A stretch of DNA of 8,085 nucleotides from an uncultured Eubacteriaceae bacterium (GTDB taxonomy: Bacteria > Bacillota > Clostridia > Eubacteriales > UBA1433): contig CALGIV010000042.1 of the NCBI GenBank assembly GCA_937914785.1, positions 1-8,085 on the forward strand. Reading direction: 5' to 3'. Below are positions 6,215 to 8,085 of this stretch, piece by piece. The notes below the pieces were generated by a model that saw only the letters and a program-made list of their open reading frames with translations, was not told where the DNA came from and ran no database searches. Each line of letters opens with the position of its first letter. Within the stretch, counting starts at the first letter, position 1. The translations under genes were made by a program, and so were the position numbers.

Positions 6215-6243
6215 TTCATAAAAGATTTCTTTTCTGTTATAAT
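6215..6243 (+). promoter_or_regulatory. Extended -10 promoter of the MurT/GatD-like gene pair
   Basis: TATAAT (6238-6243) is preceded by TGT, forming an extended -10 element, with TTCATA (6215-6220, 4/6 to consensus) 17 bases upstream. Transcription would start near 6250, about 30 bases before the ATG at 6282. It lies downstream of a strong terminator, so the pair is an independent transcription unit. Confidence 0.7.
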
Positions 6244-6281
6244 GTCTAACATATCTGCAAAACGGGAGTAGATGAGCATCT

Positions 6282-7640
6282 ATGAAATTCATAATCGAAC
6301 TGTTTGTCGCAAAGGTCATCGTATTTTTAATCAACATTATCGCACCGGATAAGGGCACATCGTTTCCGGGCAAATTGATGAACCGTCTCGACCGTAATTT
6401 CGCGCGGTCGTTTAAAGGAATCGACTACGATAAAGTCGTTTTTATCACGGGAACAAATGGTAAAAGTACGTTGACAAATCTGATTCATCACATCCTGAAG
6501 AAAAACGGATACGATGTTGTAGCGAACCTTCAGGGCGCTAATCAGCTTTGCGGCATTACGACGACGTTGATCAAGAATTCGGATCTGCGCGGCAACGTAA
6601 AGGGCACGTGGTTTGTCTTTGAAGTAGACGAGCGCTCCTTTTATCAGATTTATCCGGCGATCCCGGGAAGGCACGTCGTGGTGACCAACATTCAAAAGGA
6701 TCAGGTGCAGCGAAACGGGGATCCCGATTTTATCATTCGTAAACTAAAAGAAGTAATCAACGGCAGGATGACGCTGTATTTGAACAACGACGAGCCGCGC
6801 AGTAAATCGTTTGAAGCATTAAGTGAGGATGTCATCTATTACGGGGTGGATAAAAATGCCTCTTCTTATGAAAAGACGGGGTTGTTTGATATCAGTATGC
6901 CGTGTCCCGTATGTGGCCGGCGGATTGAGTTTGATTATTTGAATATCGATAATGTCGGGCCGTTTTCGTGCTCTTACTGTCAGTTTGCAACGGAAAAGGA
7001 CCCGAATGTACTTTTAAAAAACATCGACTTCGCTCTGGGGCGGTTTTCGGTGGATGGACAAGGGTTTGAGATGCCTTACACCATTCCGTTTATGCTTTAT
7101 AATTACGCGGCTGCGATCGCTGTTTGTGCAAATCTGGGATTGAAAATGGCGGAGATTGCCCGTGCATTTACGAGCTTTATCAATATCGGCGGCCGCATTG
7201 AAACACTGCGTTATCGGGGGAAGGAAATCAAGTATATCCGCATCAAGCAGGAAAACCCCGAGACATTGCAGTCGGCGCTGGACAGCGTGGCGAGTGATAA
7301 AACGGAAAAAGTCATCGTGCTGGGGTTGTATGAACTCGTCGATTTCGATCCGCATTATACGAATACGTTCTATGCGTATGAATGTGATATCAGTAAGCTC
7401 GCGGCATCGGGCGTGAAGAAGTATGTCTGTTTTTCGGAGTATGTCTGCTACGATACGGCGCTGCGGTTTTTATACGATGGTGTCGACGAAGAAGATATTA
7501 TTATCGTGCCGTCGAAAGAGCCGAAGGATGTCTTGGCGGCAATTGAAAAAGCAGACTGCGAGAATGTATATTTGATTACATGGCTGCTGATGTTCAATAA
7601 TTTGAAGAATTACATCAAAGGGGGCGAAGCAGATGTCTGA
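6282..7640 (+). CDS. murT: MurT-family Mur-ligase-like protein (lipid II isoglutaminyl synthase ligase-type subunit), divergent
   Basis: Predicted ATP-dependent ligase acting on the D-glutamate alpha-carboxyl of lipid II at the inner membrane face; 452 aa, near the family's usual length. In order: a hydrophobic N-terminal helix (3-20), the Mur-ligase P-loop GTNGKST (57-63), EVDE (114-117), TNIQKDQVQR (135-144), a zinc ribbon CX2C-X18-CX2C (Cys208, 211, 230, 233), GGRIE (303-307), and the DUF1727-like C-terminal domain (about 315-440). Family hallmarks have drifted: the usual NLFRDQLDRYGE is NIQKDQVQRNGD, the KNPAG stretch is QENPE, and NDxxADGxDxSW is replaced around 349-364, though an Asp (354) remains at the ADG position. 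ATG 6282 is the only reasonable start because TGA lies in frame at 6273-6275; GGGAG (6264-6268) is 13 bases away. It overlaps the GatD-like gene by 8 bases, implying a complex. Family is confident; the exact reaction is not. Confidence 0.85.
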   Translation: MKFIIELFVAKVIVFLINIIAPDKGTSFPGKLMNRLDRNFARSFKGIDYDKVVFITGTNGKSTLTNLIHHILKKNGYDVVANLQGANQLCGITTTLIKNSDLRGNVKGTWFVFEVDERSFYQIYPAIPGRHVVVTNIQKDQVQRNGDPDFIIRKLKEVINGRMTLYLNNDEPRSKSFEALSEDVIYYGVDKNASSYEKTGLFDISMPCPVCGRRIEFDYLNIDNVGPFSCSYCQFATEKDPNVLLKNIDFALGRFSVDGQGFEMPYTIPFMLYNYAAAIAVCANLGLKMAEIARAFTSFINIGGRIETLRYRGKEIKYIRIKQENPETLQSALDSVASDKTEKVIVLGLYELVDFDPHYTNTFYAYECDISKLAASGVKKYVCFSEYVCYDTALRFLYDGVDEEDIIIVPSKEPKDVLAAIEKADCENVYLITWLLMFNNLKNYIKGGEADV

Positions 7641-8085
7641 CAATGCGGTAAGGGTTGCTTACCTATTCCCCGATATCCTGTGTTTAAATGGGGACAGAGG
7701 CAATATCAACGCGTTGATAAAGACGGCAGAGCAGATGCAAATCGAGCTGCTCGTCGACAGAATCAATGCGTTGGACGCTTGGATTAATTACGACGCATAC
7801 GATATTTTCTACGTCGCTTCCGGTGAATTGAAATATATCATCATGACGGTTGAGGCAATGCAAAAGCAGCTGTCGTCGCTGAATGGGGCGATTGCGGACG
7901 GTAAGGTGTTTTTGATTACAGGGACGAGCGTAGCGCTGTTTGCGGACAAGATTTCGCGCACGGACGGCGCGGTGTATGACGGACTGAAGGTCGCACCTTT
8001 TGACTGTATTGAGACGGAAAAAGTCTACGGAGATGACCTGGTTTATGAGGTGGCGATGGATGAAAGGCAGATGCGCATCACGGGG
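7633..8085 (+). CDS. gatD: GatD-like class I glutamine amidotransferase homologue lacking the catalytic cysteine, 3'-truncated by window edge
   Basis: Partner of the MurT-like protein; 151 residues visible, about 60% of a normal GatD. The N-terminus keeps the family pattern FPDILCLNGDRGN (12-24), and the rest aligns almost without gaps with Staphylococcus aureus GatD as I recall it (YDIFYV 56-61, IADGK 87-91, YDGLKV 115-120). The GGGxDREQ motif is ASGELKYI (62-69), and the nucleophile elbow ICGGYQ is replaced by ITGTSV (95-100). The position of nucleophile Cys94 holds Thr96 or Gly97, depending on a one-residue shift. The only cysteines seen are 17 and 125, in unrelated places. The frame is unbroken on both sides, so this is not a local frameshift. 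The catalytic His region is outside the window. ATG 7633 lies inside the end of the murT gene with GGGGG (7620-7624) before it. It could be a scaffold subunit or an amine-binding subunit rather than a glutaminase. Confidence 0.8.
   Translation, partial: MSDNAVRVAYLFPDILCLNGDRGNINALIKTAEQMQIELLVDRINALDAWINYDAYDIFYVASGELKYIIMTVEAMQKQLSSLNGAIADGKVFLITGTSVALFADKISRTDGAVYDGLKVAPFDCIETEKVYGDDLVYEVAMDERQMRITG

Noticed and set aside
7900..7960. Frameshift or pseudogene as the reason for the missing GatD cysteine
   Set aside because: The same frame matches GatD on both sides of the elbow without a gap and has no stop, so substitution rather than frame damage explains the loss.

Overview
The window reads as chromosomal DNA of a Bacillota (Firmicutes-type) bacterium of moderate GC. 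The reasons are strong purine-rich Shine-Dalgarno sites (AGGAG/AGGTGA), sigma-A-like promoters, lipoprotein-anchored solute-binding proteins and a MurT/GatD-type cell-wall gene pair. Several features would suit an anaerobic lineage such as Clostridia or Negativicutes, but no marker gene here fixes the taxon. Every gene is on the + strand, no gene-free stretch exceeds about 190 bases, and I see no mobile element, tRNA, rRNA or CRISPR array.

Region 1 (1-460) is the 3' part of an O6-alkylguanine-DNA alkyltransferase gene (ogt) with its active-site PCHRV motif intact. Region 2 (461-3677) is a four-gene polar amino acid ABC importer in the order ATPase, binding protein, permease, permease. It has its own promoter, an inverted repeat just upstream of the -35 box and a perfect palindrome in the leader. 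The binding protein matches Campylobacter PEB1a so closely that all six aspartate-contacting residues I recall are conserved at one constant offset, so the substrate is most likely aspartate/glutamate. Region 3 (3678-6166) is a second, compact three-gene importer in the order binding protein, permease, ATPase. It has its own promoter, an ARG-box-like sequence upstream and a strong intrinsic terminator after it. Its binding protein has a lysine/arginine/ornithine-type or glutamine-type pocket. In both importers a stem-loop sits between the binding-protein gene and the next permease gene, a layout expected to give more binding protein than membrane complex.

Region 4 (6167-8085) has its own extended -10 promoter. 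It holds a Mur-ligase-like gene of the MurT family overlapped by 8 bases by a GatD-like gene that runs off the window. In Gram-positive bacteria MurT/GatD amidates the alpha-carboxyl of D-glutamate in lipid II using glutamine-derived ammonia. Here the MurT partner keeps its ATP-binding loop and four-cysteine zinc ribbon, but the GatD partner has no cysteine at the nucleophile position and has lost the Gly-rich motif before it. This is the most interesting signal in the window. The pair probably cannot take ammonia from glutamine by the usual chemistry, and may use free ammonia or another amine. One specific idea is a diamine: Negativicutes such as Selenomonas and Veillonella are known to carry cadaverine or putrescine on this same D-glutamate carboxyl.
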